A stretch of DNA of 64,000 nt from Streptomyces solicavernae (GTDB lineage: Bacteria > Actinomycetota > Actinomycetes > Streptomycetales > Streptomycetaceae). The stretch covers positions 32,493 through 96,492 of the forward strand of contig NZ_JASCIR010000025.1 of the NCBI RefSeq assembly GCF_029968095.1, in the 5' to 3' direction. Every line of letters starts with the position of its first letter. The stretch's first letter is position 1. Made by a program: the position numbers and the translations under genes. This document shows positions 1 to 9,467 of this stretch, piece by piece. The notes beneath the pieces are model-generated. The model did no database searches, was not told the DNA's origin, and saw nothing but the letters and a program-made list of their open reading frames with translations.

Positions 1-2277
1 CGCGGTGACGACGAGCCGCTCGCACGCGCGCGTGGCGGCGACGTAGTACAGGCGGCGCTCCTCCGCCAACAGGGCGCCCGGCGTCAGCGGTTCGGCGAGC
101 CCGTCGCGGCCGATGCGGTCCGCCTCCAGGAGGGAGCCGCGGCGGCGCAGATCGGGCCACAGCCCCTCCTGCACGCCCGCGACGACCACGAGCCGCCACT
201 GCAGCCCCTTGGAGCGGTGCGCGGTCATCAGACGTACGGCGTCGGGGCGCACCGCCCTCCCGGCGAGGGTGTCGGCGGCGATGTCCTGCGCCTCGACCTC
301 GCCGAGGAAGTTCAGGGCGCCGCGTCCGCCGCTGCGCTCCTCGGCGCGGGCGGCGGTCGCGAACAGGGCGCATACGGCGTCCAGATCCCGGTCGGCGTTG
401 CGGCCCGCGGCGCCGCCGCGCCGGGCGGTGCGCTCCAGGCGGCTCGGCCAGGACGTGCCGCTCCACAGCTCCCACAGGGCCTCCTCCGCGGTGCCGCCGC
501 CGGCCAGCAGCAGCCGGGTGCGCCGCAGCAGCTCGCCGAGGCGCCGGGCGCCGCCCGCGTACGAGGTGTCGTGTGCGAGCAGCCGCTCGGGTTCGGCCAG
601 GGCGCGGGCGAGCAGGACGTCCGACGGCGGCGGCAGGCGGTTGCCTCCGGCCCGCTCCTCGTCCCGCAGGGCACGGCCGAGGCGCCGCAGGTCGGCGGCG
701 TCGGTGCTGCCGAGCGGCGAGGAGAGCAGGGCGAGGGCACGCTCGGAGCTGAGCCAGGGGGCCACTCCTGAGGTGCCGGTTTCCGACGCCCCCTCTGTGG
801 TGCCGGTTTCCGACGCCCCCTCTGTAGCGCCAGGCTCCACCGCCCCCTGACTAATGCCGGTTTCCGCCTCGCCGTGCGGAGGCTCCGTGGACGCCTCGGC
901 CGCCGCCCGCAGGGCCTCCAGGAGCGGGGCCACCGCGGGCTCCTCGCGGAGCGCCACGTCGTTGCCGTCGACCTCCACCGGGACGCCCGCCGACGTCAGG
1001 GCGCGGCGGACCGCCGGGATGCGGCTGCCCGCGCGTACGAGCACGGCCATGTCGGACCAGGCGACGCCGTCCTCCAGGTTGGCGCGGCGCAGGAGGTCCG
1101 CGACGTTCTCCAGCTCCGCGCCGGGCGTCGGGTACGTGACCACGTCGATGCAGCCGCCCTCGTCGACCGCGCGCAGCGCGCGGTGGCGCCGTGCCTGCTC
1201 TGCGGGGAGGCGCGGCAGCGGCATCCGCTGCGTGATCCGGCGCGTGGCCTCCAGGAGCGCGCTGCCGGAGCGGCGGGACGTCGTGAGGACCTCTACGGGG
1301 GCGGGGCGGCCGTCGGACCGGCGGAAGGCATCGGGGAAGTCGAGGATGCCGTTCACGTCGGCGCCGCGGAACGCGTAGATCGACTGGTCCGGGTCGCCGA
1401 ACGCGACCAGGGTCCGGCCCCCGCCCGCCAACGCCTGGAGGAGACGTACCTGCGCGGGGTCGGTGTCCTGGTACTCGTCGACGAACACCGCGTCGTAGCG
1501 CGCGGCCAGCTGGTCGGCGACCTCGTCCTGGCGGGCGAGCAGCACCGCGCGGTGCACGAGTTCGGCGTAGTCGAGTACGCCCTGCGCGTCCAGGACGTCC
1601 AGGTACTCGGCGAGGAACGCGGCCGCCGCACCCCAGTCGGGCCGGCCGGTGCGGCGCGCGAAGTCGCCGAGGGCGGAGGGGCCGAGGCCGAGCTCCCGGC
1701 TACGGGCGAGCACCGCGCGCACCTCGTCGGCGAAGCCGCGTGTGGTCAGGCAGGCGCGCAGCTCGTCGGGCCACCGCACGCGCGCGTGGCCGCTGTTCTC
1801 CAGGTCGACCTCGCCTTCGAGGAGTTCGCGTACGACGACGTCCTGCTCGGGTCCGGAAAGCAGCCGCAGCGGTTCGACGAACAGGTCGGCGTCCTGGTGG
1901 GCGCGGACCAGGGCGTAGCAGAACGAGTGGAACGTGGTGGCCCGCGGCGCCGACACGCCGCCGATGCGCAGTGCCATCCGGTCGCGCAGCTCCACCGCCG
2001 CCTTGCGGCTGAACGTGAGCACCAGGATGCGGTCGGGGTCGGTGCCCTCGGCGATCCGGGCGGCGACTGCCTCTACAAGAGTGGTGGATTTGCCGGTGCC
2101 GGGACCGGCCAGCACGAGCAGTGGACCGCCCGCGTGGTCAACCACCGCGCGCTGTGGTGCGTCAAGACGAGGGGGATCCACTCGGGCCGGCGGTGTGCGC
2201 ACCAGCCGGTACGCACGGGTGCCCCCCTGACGCACGGATGCGTCGGGAGCGCGCCGGTCGGAAGTAGAGGAGCTCAC
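1..2277 (-). CDS. AdnA/UvrD-type ATP-dependent helicase-nuclease subunit, 3' end beyond window
   Basis: This is an SF1A (UvrD/Rep-like) motor that unwinds duplex DNA, probably for double-strand-break resection as one subunit of an AdnAB-type complex. From a GTG start at 2277 the first 759 codons are present, then the frame runs off the left edge. Visible motifs are a Walker A (GPGTGKST near residue 55), a TFHSF motif, the Walker B VFVDEYQDTDP, GDPDQSIYAF, a TAHRSKGLQW motif and the motif VI segment YYVAATRACERL. The C-terminal RecB-like nuclease expected for Adn subunits would lie outside the window. A repeated acidic linker sits between the motor lobes. The neighbouring alkyltransferase-like gene matches the mycobacterial adnA locus; choosing AdnA over AdnB is inference from gene order. 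Confidence 0.85.
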   Translation of the reverse strand, partial: MSSSTSDRRAPDASVRQGGTRAYRLVRTPPARVDPPRLDAPQRAVVDHAGGPLLVLAGPGTGKSTTLVEAVAARIAEGTDPDRILVLTFSRKAAVELRDRMALRIGGVSAPRATTFHSFCYALVRAHQDADLFVEPLRLLSGPEQDVVVRELLEGEVDLENSGHARVRWPDELRACLTTRGFADEVRAVLARSRELGLGPSALGDFARRTGRPDWGAAAAFLAEYLDVLDAQGVLDYAELVHRAVLLARQDEVADQLAARYDAVFVDEYQDTDPAQVRLLQALAGGGRTLVAFGDPDQSIYAFRGADVNGILDFPDAFRRSDGRPAPVEVLTTSRRSGSALLEATRRITQRMPLPRLPAEQARRHRALRAVDEGGCIDVVTYPTPGAELENVADLLRRANLEDGVAWSDMAVLVRAGSRIPAVRRALTSAGVPVEVDGNDVALREEPAVAPLLEALRAAAEASTEPPHGEAETGISQGAVEPGATEGASETGTTEGASETGTSGVAPWLSSERALALLSSPLGSTDAADLRRLGRALRDEERAGGNRLPPPSDVLLARALAEPERLLAHDTSYAGGARRLGELLRRTRLLLAGGGTAEEALWELWSGTSWPSRLERTARRGGAAGRNADRDLDAVCALFATAARAEERSGGRGALNFLGEVEAQDIAADTLAGRAVRPDAVRLMTAHRSKGLQWRLVVVAGVQEGLWPDLRRRGSLLEADRIGRDGLAEPLTPGALLAEERRLYYVAATRACERLVVTA
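770..848. repeat. 27-bp tandem repeat inside the helicase gene (about 3 copies)
   Basis: Two near-identical 27-bp units (770-796 and 797-823) and a degenerate third (824-848) lie in frame in the helicase. They encode repeats of the type TEGASETGT, a flexible Ser/Glu/Gly linker between motor subdomains. Because the unit is a multiple of three, expansion or contraction would not break the frame. Confidence 0.85.
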
Positions 2278-2633
2278 GTGGATCGCCGGTCCTGGTGGGT
2301 GTGCTGGGTGGAGAAGGGGCCGTGGGCCCCGGTGGTCGTCGTACGGCCGCCGCGTGCCGCGCGAGCGGGGCGGGCGGCGGCCGCGGGGGCGGCGGTTGCG
2401 GTGGCCGCCCCGTGACGGCCGCGCTCGACGCTACGCCAGTCGGCGACCGGAACGCGCCACTTCCCCGGCTTCGTCCGCGTCGCCGCGGGCCGGGGCGGTG
2501 TCGCCCGTACGGTCCGGCGGGCGCCCGCGACGCCTCCGTATACCGGAAGCTGTCCCTTGTGAGACCGCGCACAGCCGTCCCCGCCGTGACACCGCGCTCA
2601 GCCGTCCCCGCCGCCCCTGCCGTGCGAGCGCGC

Positions 2634-3011
2634 TCAGCCGGTCCCGCCGTCCCAGCGCGCCCGTCTCATGTCGAGGCGCTGCTCACCGGCGCCCGTGCTG
2701 CGCAGCGGGGTGGCCTCGACGCGGTACCGCTCCAGGGCGCGCCGCTCGTGCCCCGGCAGCAGCCGGCCGTCGGACCGCACCACGCGCCACCACGGCACCG
2801 CCCCGCCGTACAGCGCCATCACACGGCCGACCTGGCGCGGGCCGCCCTCGTCCAGCCACTCCGCGATGTCGCCGTACGTCATGACCCGGCCGGGCGGGAT
2901 GCGCTCCGCGACCTGAAGCACCCGCTCCGCGTAGTCCGGCAGTTCCGGCAGTTCCGGCAGTTCCGACAGTTCTGGCAGATCCGGCAGTTCCTGCAGGCTC
3001 TCCTCGCTCAT
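2634..3011 (-). CDS. Alkyltransferase-like (ATL) DNA repair protein, MGMT family
   Basis: A 125-aa protein with the O6-alkylguanine-DNA alkyltransferase fold. The segment IPPGRVMTYGDIAEWL, a GRVM motif and the active-site region are clear, but the site reads PWWRV where true transferases have PCHRV. The acceptor Cys is therefore Trp, the hallmark of ATL proteins, which bind alkylated bases and hand them to nucleotide excision repair instead of removing the alkyl group. I chose the ATG at 3011 because AGGA lies 8 nt upstream; an in-frame ATG at 3020 is possible. The N-terminus carries a Leu-Pro-Glu repeat made by 9-bp slippage units. It is followed by the helicase gene on the same strand, a DNA repair pair. 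Confidence 0.85.
   Translation of the reverse strand: MSEESLQELPDLPELSELPELPELPDYAERVLQVAERIPPGRVMTYGDIAEWLDEGGPRQVGRVMALYGGAVPWWRVVRSDGRLLPGHERRALERYRVEATPLRSTGAGEQRLDMRRARWDGGTG
2935..2999. repeat. 9-bp tandem repeat in the 5' end of the ATL gene
   Basis: About six degenerate copies of a 9-bp unit (agttccggc type) encode the ELP/DLP repeats at the N-terminus of the ATL protein. The repeat is in frame and outside the conserved fold. Confidence 0.75.
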
Positions 3012-3211
3012 CCGACCCATCCTGCCGCACACCACCGACAATCCGGGCGGGAGCGGGACCATGGTTCTGTGAACCCCCGGTGTGCGTATCAGGGACACAG
3101 GCCGACGGCTGAATGCACCCTGATGCCCCCTGATGTCAGTGGGTCGTGCCACCATCATCCGGGCGGTGACTGGTGATACGCGAACAGAACGAGACGGAAA
3201 AGGATCAGGGA

Positions 3212-6067
3212 GTGCAGCCCTCCAAGGACGAGCGCACCCCTGACACGCCGTCGCGCCCGGAAACCGACAGCCCCGGCGGGACGCGCGAGGACGGGCCCAC
3301 GCAGCGCGCCGCCGAGCCCCCCAGGCCGCACGGCTCCACCGCCTCCACGGCCGTGGGCACCGGCGACGAGGTCGAGGGCGACGAACCGCTGCTGCCCGCG
3401 CGGGTGCACCGGCCGTCCGACCTGATGCGGATGCTGGTCGGGATCCTGGCCGTCGTCCTCGTCCTCTCGATCGCCGCGTTCGCGCACGGCACCACCTCCG
3501 GCCTCGAACAGGACATCAGCAAGGGCACCGACCAGGCGCCCGACCTGCTGATCAAGTTCGCCGGGCTGAGCGCGTCCATCGCGGTGCTGCTCGTACCGGT
3601 GGCGTTCGCGATCGAGCGGCTGATCAAGCGGGACGGGCTGCGCATCGCCGACGGTGTGCTCGCCGCGGTCCTCGCGCACGGCGTGACGCTCGCCACCGAC
3701 CTGTGGGTCGCGAAGGCCGCGCCGGAGTCCATCCAGGACGCCCTGACCCGGCCGCTCGCCGAGGACCCGGGCGCGCTCACCGACCCGGTGCACGGCTATC
3801 TCGCGCCGGTCATCGCGTACATGACGGCCGTGGGGATGTCCCGAAGACCGCGCTGGCGCGTGGTGCTGTGGACGGTGCTGCTGCTCGACGCGCTGTCGAT
3901 GCTCGTCGCCGGGTTCACCACCCCGTTCTCGATCATCCTGACCGTCCTGATCGGCTGGACCGTCGCGTACGGGACGCTCTACGCGGTCGGCTCGCCCAAC
4001 GTCCGGCCCACCGGGCAGACGCTGCTCGCCGGGCTGCGGCACGTGGGATTCCGGCCGGTCAGCGCCGCACGCGCGGAGGACACGCCGGACTCCGGCGACG
4101 GCGGCGACCGCGGCCGCCGCTACTTCGTCACCCTGGAGGACGGCCCGCCGCTCGACGTCACGGTCGTGGACCGGGAGCAGCAGGCGCAGGGCTTCTTCTA
4201 CCGCGTGTGGCGCCGGCTCACGCTGCGCGGCATCACCACCCGCCGCAGCTTGCAGTCGCTGCGCCAGGCGCTGGAGCAGGAGGCGCTGCTCTCGTACGCG
4301 GCGATCGCGGCCGGGGCCGACGCGCCGAAGCTGATCGCCACCTCCGAGCTCGGCCCGGACGCGGTGATGCTCGTCTACGAGCACCTGGGCGGCCGCTCCC
4401 TGGACGCGCTGGACGACGACGAGGTCACCGACGAGCTGATGCGGGACACCTGGCTGCAGGTGCAGGCGCTGCAGTCGCGGCGGATCGCGCACCGGCGCCT
4501 GGCGGGCGACGCGATCGTGGTGAACCGCTCCGAGCCGACGCCGCCGGAGGGGAACCCTCCAGCGGAAGGCGACGGTTCGGCCGAAGGCGCCGGTTCAGCC
4601 GAAGGCGCCGGTTCCGGCGGGCCCGACCGCCCCACCGAGACGGATCGTTCCGGCAAGGTGATCATCACGGATCTGCGCGGCGGCGAGATCGCGGCCGGCG
4701 ACCTGGTCCTGCGGATGGACATCGCGCAGCTGCTCACCACGTTCGGCCTGCGCACCGGCGCCGAGCGCGCGGTGGACGCGGCGGTCGGCGTGCTCGGGCC
4801 CGACGCGGTCGCCGACTGCCTGCCGCTGTTGCAGCCGATCGCGCTGACCCGCTCCACGCGCGCGACGCTGCGCAAGCTGGGCCGGGAGCGCTCGCAGCGG
4901 GAGCGGGAGGCCGTCCTGGAGGCGTCCCGCAAGACGAAACAGACGCGCGAGGAGAGCGACGGCGCCGAGTCCGCCGCGCCCGACCACAAGGCGGCGAAGG
5001 CGCAGAAGCAGGCCGAGAAGCGGGCGATGGACGAGGCGCTCGACGTGGCCCGCGAGGAGGACCTGCTCACCCAGATCCGGCACCAGGTCCTGAAGATCAG
5101 GCCGCAGGCGCCGGTCGAGCCCGCGCAGCTGGAGCGGATCAAGCCGCGCACCCTGATCAGCTTCCTCGCCGGCGCGATCGGCGGGTACTTCCTGCTCTCG
5201 CAGCTCACCGGCATCGACTTCGCGAAGCTCTTCGAAGAGGCCAACTGGGGCTGGGTGCTCGCCGCGGTGGGGTTCTCGGCGCTCAGCTATGTGGCGGCGG
5301 CGATGGCGCTGCTCGGCTTTGTACCGGAGCGGGTGCCGTTCCTGCGGACGGTGGCGGCGCAGGTCGCCGGGTCGTTCGTGAAGATCGTGGCGCCCGCGGC
5401 GGTCGGCGGCGTGGCGCTCAACACCCGGTTCCTGCAGCGGTCCGGGGTGCGCTCCGGGCTCGCCGTGGCCTCGGTGGGTGCTTCGCAGCTCTTCGGCCTC
5501 GGCTCGCACATCCTGCTGCTCCTGACCATGGGTTATCTCACGGGTACGGAGAAGACCCCGGAGCTGTCCCCGTCCCGCACCGTCATCGCCGGCCTGCTGA
5601 CCGTCGCGGTGCTCGTGCTCGTGGTGACGGCGATCCCGTTCCTGCGCCAGTTCGTGGCGACGCGGCTGCGGTCGCTGTTCGCGGGGGTCGTGCCGCGCAT
5701 GCTGGACGTGCTGCAGCGGCCGCAGAAGCTGATCACCGGCATCGGCGGCATGCTGCTGCTGACCGCGATGTTCGTGCTCTGCCTGGACGCCTCGGTACGG
5801 GCGTTCTCCAGCGACGAGACCGTGTCGCTGAGCCTGACCGGCGTGGCCGTGGTGTTCCTCGCGGGCAACGCGCTCGGCTCGGCCGCCCCGACGCCGGGCG
5901 GTGTGGGCGCGGTCGAGGCGACGCTGACGTTCGGCCTGGTGGCGATCGGCCTGCCGAAGGAGGTCGCGGCGCCCGCGGTGCTGCTGTACCGGCTCCTCAC
6001 TCTGTGGCTGCCGGTGCTGCCGGGCTGGCTGTGCTTCAACCACCTGACGCGCAAGGGCGCGCTTTAG
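3212..6067 (+). CDS. Large membrane protein: N-terminal TM region, kinase-like middle, LPG-synthase TM domain
   Basis: This is a 951-aa protein of the lysylphosphatidylglycerol synthase transmembrane (UPF0104) family. After a hydrophilic tail come about six N-terminal membrane helices. A long soluble region (about residues 270-560) follows with features of a degenerate protein-kinase-like fold (VYEHLGGRSLDAL, then a DLRGGEIA stretch resembling a DFG region). The C-terminal UPF0104 membrane domain carries the conserved PTPGGVGAVEATL motif. No lysyl-transferase domain is present, so lipid aminoacylation is not implied. The GTG at 3212 has AGGA 7 nt upstream; a GTG at 3173 is an alternative. An Ala/Glu/Gly repeat interrupts the soluble region. 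Function is unknown; a lipid or glycan handling role is inference. Confidence 0.75.
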   Translation: MQPSKDERTPDTPSRPETDSPGGTREDGPTQRAAEPPRPHGSTASTAVGTGDEVEGDEPLLPARVHRPSDLMRMLVGILAVVLVLSIAAFAHGTTSGLEQDISKGTDQAPDLLIKFAGLSASIAVLLVPVAFAIERLIKRDGLRIADGVLAAVLAHGVTLATDLWVAKAAPESIQDALTRPLAEDPGALTDPVHGYLAPVIAYMTAVGMSRRPRWRVVLWTVLLLDALSMLVAGFTTPFSIILTVLIGWTVAYGTLYAVGSPNVRPTGQTLLAGLRHVGFRPVSAARAEDTPDSGDGGDRGRRYFVTLEDGPPLDVTVVDREQQAQGFFYRVWRRLTLRGITTRRSLQSLRQALEQEALLSYAAIAAGADAPKLIATSELGPDAVMLVYEHLGGRSLDALDDDEVTDELMRDTWLQVQALQSRRIAHRRLAGDAIVVNRSEPTPPEGNPPAEGDGSAEGAGSAEGAGSGGPDRPTETDRSGKVIITDLRGGEIAAGDLVLRMDIAQLLTTFGLRTGAERAVDAAVGVLGPDAVADCLPLLQPIALTRSTRATLRKLGRERSQREREAVLEASRKTKQTREESDGAESAAPDHKAAKAQKQAEKRAMDEALDVAREEDLLTQIRHQVLKIRPQAPVEPAQLERIKPRTLISFLAGAIGGYFLLSQLTGIDFAKLFEEANWGWVLAAVGFSALSYVAAAMALLGFVPERVPFLRTVAAQVAGSFVKIVAPAAVGGVALNTRFLQRSGVRSGLAVASVGASQLFGLGSHILLLLTMGYLTGTEKTPELSPSRTVIAGLLTVAVLVLVVTAIPFLRQFVATRLRSLFAGVVPRMLDVLQRPQKLITGIGGMLLLTAMFVLCLDASVRAFSSDETVSLSLTGVAVVFLAGNALGSAAPTPGGVGAVEATLTFGLVAIGLPKEVAAPAVLLYRLLTLWLPVLPGWLCFNHLTRKGAL

Positions 6068-6167
6068 CGGCTCATACGGGAACCATCTGACGCGCAAGGG
6101 CCACGCTTTGGCGGCCCGTACGGGAACCATCTGACGCGCAAAGGCGCGCTTTGGCTGCCCGTACGAG
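6038..6167. repeat. 43-44-bp tandem repeat straddling a stop codon (3 copies)
   Basis: Copy 1 (6038-6080) contains the last codons and the TAG of the membrane-protein gene. Copies 2 (6081-6124) and 3 (6125-6167) follow directly, with only a few differences. The TAG is changed to TGG in the later copies. Confidence 0.9.
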
Positions 6168-6226
6168 TCTCACCTGTACGGCCCCCGCCAAGGGCGTCCC
6201 CCGAGGCCCCGGCGCAGGATGGTGCC

Positions 6227-7771
6227 ATGCCGAAACGCCCCGCACGCGCGCGTGCCGCCGTCCTCTCCGCAGCCCTGCTGACCGCCGCGCTGGCCGCGGG
6301 GTGCGGGGACGGCGGGGACGACGCGGACCTCCCCTCGCAGCAGCTGTCCTGGAAGGACTGCCCGGCGCCGTCGGACGAGCAGGGCGGCGACTCCCCCTCC
6401 CCGCTGCCCGACGGCGCCGAGTGGCAGTGCGCCACGATGAAGGCGCCGCTCGACTGGGACGAGCCGGACGGCGAGACGATCGACATCGCGCTGATCCGCG
6501 CCGAGTCCTCCGGCAAGGCGGAGGACCGGATCGGCTCCCTGATCTTCAACTTCGGCGGGCCCGGCGGCTCGGGCGTCACGACGCTGCCCGCCTTCGGCGA
6601 GGAGTACGCGAAGCTCCGTACCCGCTACGACCTGGTCAGCTTCGACCCGCGCGGGGTCGGCCGCAGCGCCCCCGTGACCTGCCGTACGGACAAGCAGCTG
6701 GACGCGTACTACCAGCAGGACGCCACCCCCGACGACGCCGCCGAGGAGAAGAGCTACGTCGGCGAGGTGAAGGAGTTCAACGGCGACTGCGAGGAGAAGT
6801 CCGGCGAGGTGCTGCCGCACGTGGCCACCACGGACGCCGCCCGCGACATGGACCTGATGCGCCAGGTGCTCGGCGACGAAAAGCTTCACTACTTCGGCAT
6901 CTCGTACGGCACCGAACTCGGCGGTGTCTACGCGCACTTGTTCCCGGAGAACGTCGGGCGGGCCGTGTTCGACGCGGTGGTCGACCCCACGCAGAACGCC
7001 GAGCAGGGCTCGCTCGGGCAGGCCAAGGGCTTCCAGCTGGCCCTGGAGAACTACGCGAAGGACTGCACGTCGAAGGAGGAGGTCTGCCCGGTCGGCGACA
7101 CCCCGAAGGACGTGCAGGCGCGGATCGCCAAGCTCCTCAAGGACCTCGACGCCAACCCGCTGCCGGGCCTCGGCCCACGCGAGCTGACGCAGACCGCGGC
7201 GACCAACGGCATCGCGCAGTCGCTGTACTCGCAGGACTTCTGGGAGTACCTGACGGAGGGCCTTGAGCAGGCGTACGACGGCAACGGGCAGATCCTGATG
7301 GCGCTCTCCGACTCGATGAACGGCCGCAGCCCCGACGGCACGTACAGCAACATCGGCGCCGCCAACATCGCCATCAACTGCGCGGACGACAAGCCCCGTT
7401 ACTCCGTGGCCGACGTGAAGGCGAAGCTCCCCGAGTTCCGCAAGGCCTCCCCGCTCTTCGGCGACTTCCTGGCCTGGGGCATGGTCGGCTGTACGGACTG
7501 GGCGGTTCCGGGCGCCGCCGACCACCCGGACGTGAGCGCGGAGGGCTCGGCCCCGATCGTGGTCGTCGGCAACACGGGCGACCCGGCGACGCCGTACGAG
7601 GGCACCCGCAGGATGGTCGACGCGCTCGGCGAGGGCGTCGGCGTGGAGGTCACGTACAAGGGGCAGGGGCACGGCGCGTACGACAGCGGTGACAAGTGCG
7701 TGCGGCAGGCCGTCGACGGCTATCTGCTCGAAGGGAAGGCGCCGAAGTCGGGCACGGTCTGCCCGCAGTAG
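6227..7771 (+). CDS. Secreted lipoprotein peptidase, S33 tripeptidyl aminopeptidase family (SlpD/SlpE-like)
   Basis: A 514-aa alpha/beta hydrolase with a lipoprotein signal (lipobox LAAGC, lipidated Cys26), so it should sit on the outer face of the membrane. It has the NFGGPGGSG oxyanion segment, FDPRGVGRS, the nucleophile elbow GISYG (Ser226), the acid in GNTGDPATP and His in GQGHGAY. These are the marks of the peptidase S33/TAP family, which removes short peptides from N-termini. AGGA lies 7 nt before the ATG. It is followed after 75 nt by a paralogue in the same direction; the two look like a tandem duplication. Confidence 0.88.
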   Translation: MPKRPARARAAVLSAALLTAALAAGCGDGGDDADLPSQQLSWKDCPAPSDEQGGDSPSPLPDGAEWQCATMKAPLDWDEPDGETIDIALIRAESSGKAEDRIGSLIFNFGGPGGSGVTTLPAFGEEYAKLRTRYDLVSFDPRGVGRSAPVTCRTDKQLDAYYQQDATPDDAAEEKSYVGEVKEFNGDCEEKSGEVLPHVATTDAARDMDLMRQVLGDEKLHYFGISYGTELGGVYAHLFPENVGRAVFDAVVDPTQNAEQGSLGQAKGFQLALENYAKDCTSKEEVCPVGDTPKDVQARIAKLLKDLDANPLPGLGPRELTQTAATNGIAQSLYSQDFWEYLTEGLEQAYDGNGQILMALSDSMNGRSPDGTYSNIGAANIAINCADDKPRYSVADVKAKLPEFRKASPLFGDFLAWGMVGCTDWAVPGAADHPDVSAEGSAPIVVVGNTGDPATPYEGTRRMVDALGEGVGVEVTYKGQGHGAYDSGDKCVRQAVDGYLLEGKAPKSGTVCPQ

Positions 7772-7846
7772 GACTGTCAGTGGCCGCCTCTACTCTTCGT
7801 GGTGGGGCTTTTCGAGGGGGAAAGCCGTTCCGAGGGGGGAACATCC

Positions 7847-9406
7847 ATGCCTGTCGCCGTGACCGCACGCGGCCTCCGCAGAGCCGCCGGCGCCGCGCTC
7901 GCCCTCGCCCTGCTCCTGACGGGCTGTACGGGGAAGGGCGGTTCGGCGACGGACGCGTCACCGCGGCCGAACGGCGCGAGCGGCCGCGCCCCCGCGCCCG
8001 AGAGCACGGACAGCGCGCTGCCCGCCGTCCTCACCGGCCAGCGCCTCGACTGGGGCGCCTGCGCGGGCGCGCCCGGCGAGGGCTGGGAGTGCGCCACGAT
8101 GAAGGCGCCGCTCGACCACGAGAAGCCGGACGGCGAGACCATCGGCCTCGCCCTGATCCGCAAGCAGGCCACGGACGAGGACGGCCGGATCGGCTCGCTG
8201 CTGTTCAACTTCGGCGGGCCCGGCGGCTCGGGCGTGTCCGGACTGCCTGCCATGGCCTCCCTGTTCACGAACCTCAACTCCCGGTACGACCTGGTCAGTT
8301 TCGACCCGCGCGGGGTCGCCGCCAGCTCGGGGGTGCGGTGCCGTTCGGACCGGGAGCTGGAGGAGGCGTCCACGAAGGTCGACCTGACGCCGGACACCGC
8401 CGCCGAGGAGAAGGCGTACTTCGCGGACGCCGCGGACTTCGGCGCGGGCTGCGCGCGCCGCTCCGGCAAGGTCCTGCCGCACATCGGCACCTCGGACGCG
8501 GCCCGTGACCTGGACCTGATGCGCCAGGTCCTCGGCGACGACAAGCTGCACTACTTCGGTTTCTCGTACGGCACCGAACTCGGCGGCACATACGCCCACT
8601 TGTTCCCCGCGCGCGTGGGCCGGATCGTCCTCGACGGCGTCGTCGACCCGAGCGCCGACAGCGTGGGCCACGCCAGGAACCAGACCACCGGCTTCCAGCG
8701 CGCCCTGGAGAACTACCTGAAGTCCACCGGCGCGGACCCGGACCGGGGCACGCGTTCGCTGGTCGCCCTGCTGAAGCGCCTCGACGCGAAGCCGCTGCCC
8801 GCAGGCGGCGGCCGCGAGCTGACCGAGAGCCTCGCCCTGACCGGAATCCTCGCCTCCCTCTACAGCGAGCAGTCCTGGTCCACGCTCACCGAAGCCCTCG
8901 ACGACGCACGCGCGGGCCGCGGCGGCAAGCTGCTCGCCCTCGCGGACCAGTACAACAACCGTGATGCGTCGGGGAGTTACGGCACCCAGAGCCACGCCCA
9001 GCGGGCGATCTCCTGCGCCGACGCCAAGAAACGGCCGACGGCGGCCGAGGCCCGGGCCCTGCTCCCGGAGTTCCGCCGGATCTCGCCCGTCTTCGGCGAG
9101 TTCCTCGGCTGGGACATCGCGGGCTGGTGCCACGCGTGGCCGGTGCCGGGCGCCCACGACACTCCTGAGGTGAGCGCGCCGGGCGCCGACCCGATCCTGG
9201 TCGTCGGCACGACGGGCGACTCGGCCACCCCGATCGAGGGCGCGGAGCGCATGGTCGACGAGCTCGGCCCCGGCGTCGGCGTCCAGCTCACGTACGAGGG
9301 CGAACGGCACACGGCGTACGGGGGCGGGAGCACGTGCGTCACGTCGACGGTCGACGGCTACCTGCTCGACGGGACGGTTCCGAAGCACGGGAAGAGATGC
9401 GCATAG
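7847..9406 (+). CDS. Secreted lipoprotein peptidase, S33 family, second tandem copy
   Basis: A 519-aa paralogue of the preceding gene. The lipobox is LLTGC (Cys27); the nucleophile elbow is GFSYG (Ser240), the acid lies in GTTGDSATP and the His in GERHTAY. I chose the ATG at 7847 because a purine-rich GAGGGGGGA stretch precedes it and the signal peptide begins there; an upstream ATG at 7799 would add 16 residues without signal character. It lacks the second Cys-rich stretch (DCTSKEEVC) present in its neighbour. Substrate is probably short peptides in the cell envelope or medium. Confidence 0.87.
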   Translation: MPVAVTARGLRRAAGAALALALLLTGCTGKGGSATDASPRPNGASGRAPAPESTDSALPAVLTGQRLDWGACAGAPGEGWECATMKAPLDHEKPDGETIGLALIRKQATDEDGRIGSLLFNFGGPGGSGVSGLPAMASLFTNLNSRYDLVSFDPRGVAASSGVRCRSDRELEEASTKVDLTPDTAAEEKAYFADAADFGAGCARRSGKVLPHIGTSDAARDLDLMRQVLGDDKLHYFGFSYGTELGGTYAHLFPARVGRIVLDGVVDPSADSVGHARNQTTGFQRALENYLKSTGADPDRGTRSLVALLKRLDAKPLPAGGGRELTESLALTGILASLYSEQSWSTLTEALDDARAGRGGKLLALADQYNNRDASGSYGTQSHAQRAISCADAKKRPTAAEARALLPEFRRISPVFGEFLGWDIAGWCHAWPVPGAHDTPEVSAPGADPILVVGTTGDSATPIEGAERMVDELGPGVGVQLTYEGERHTAYGGGSTCVTSTVDGYLLDGTVPKHGKRCA

Positions 9407-9433
9407 GGAACGGGAAGACCTGCGCATAGGAAA
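9388..9433. repeat. 23-bp duplication across the stop codon of the S33 gene
   Basis: Units at 9388-9410 and 9411-9433 differ at only a few positions. The first holds the TAG stop at 9404-9406, and the second repeats the TAG trinucleotide. Confidence 0.85.
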
Positions 9434-9467
9434 TGGGCCCGACTCCCTCGTTGGGGTTCGGGCCCAT
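9433..9467. terminator. Bidirectional hairpin terminator between convergent genes
   Basis: A perfect 10-bp inverted repeat (atgggcccga ... tcgggcccat) with a 15-nt loop lies between the S33 gene and convergent moeZ. There is no U tract, as is usual in Streptomyces. Confidence 0.75.

Noticed and set aside
3173..3211. Earlier GTG start for the LPG-synthase-like gene
   Set aside because: It has no ribosome site, while GTG 3212 has AGGA at 7 nt. The extra 13 residues are not conserved-looking.
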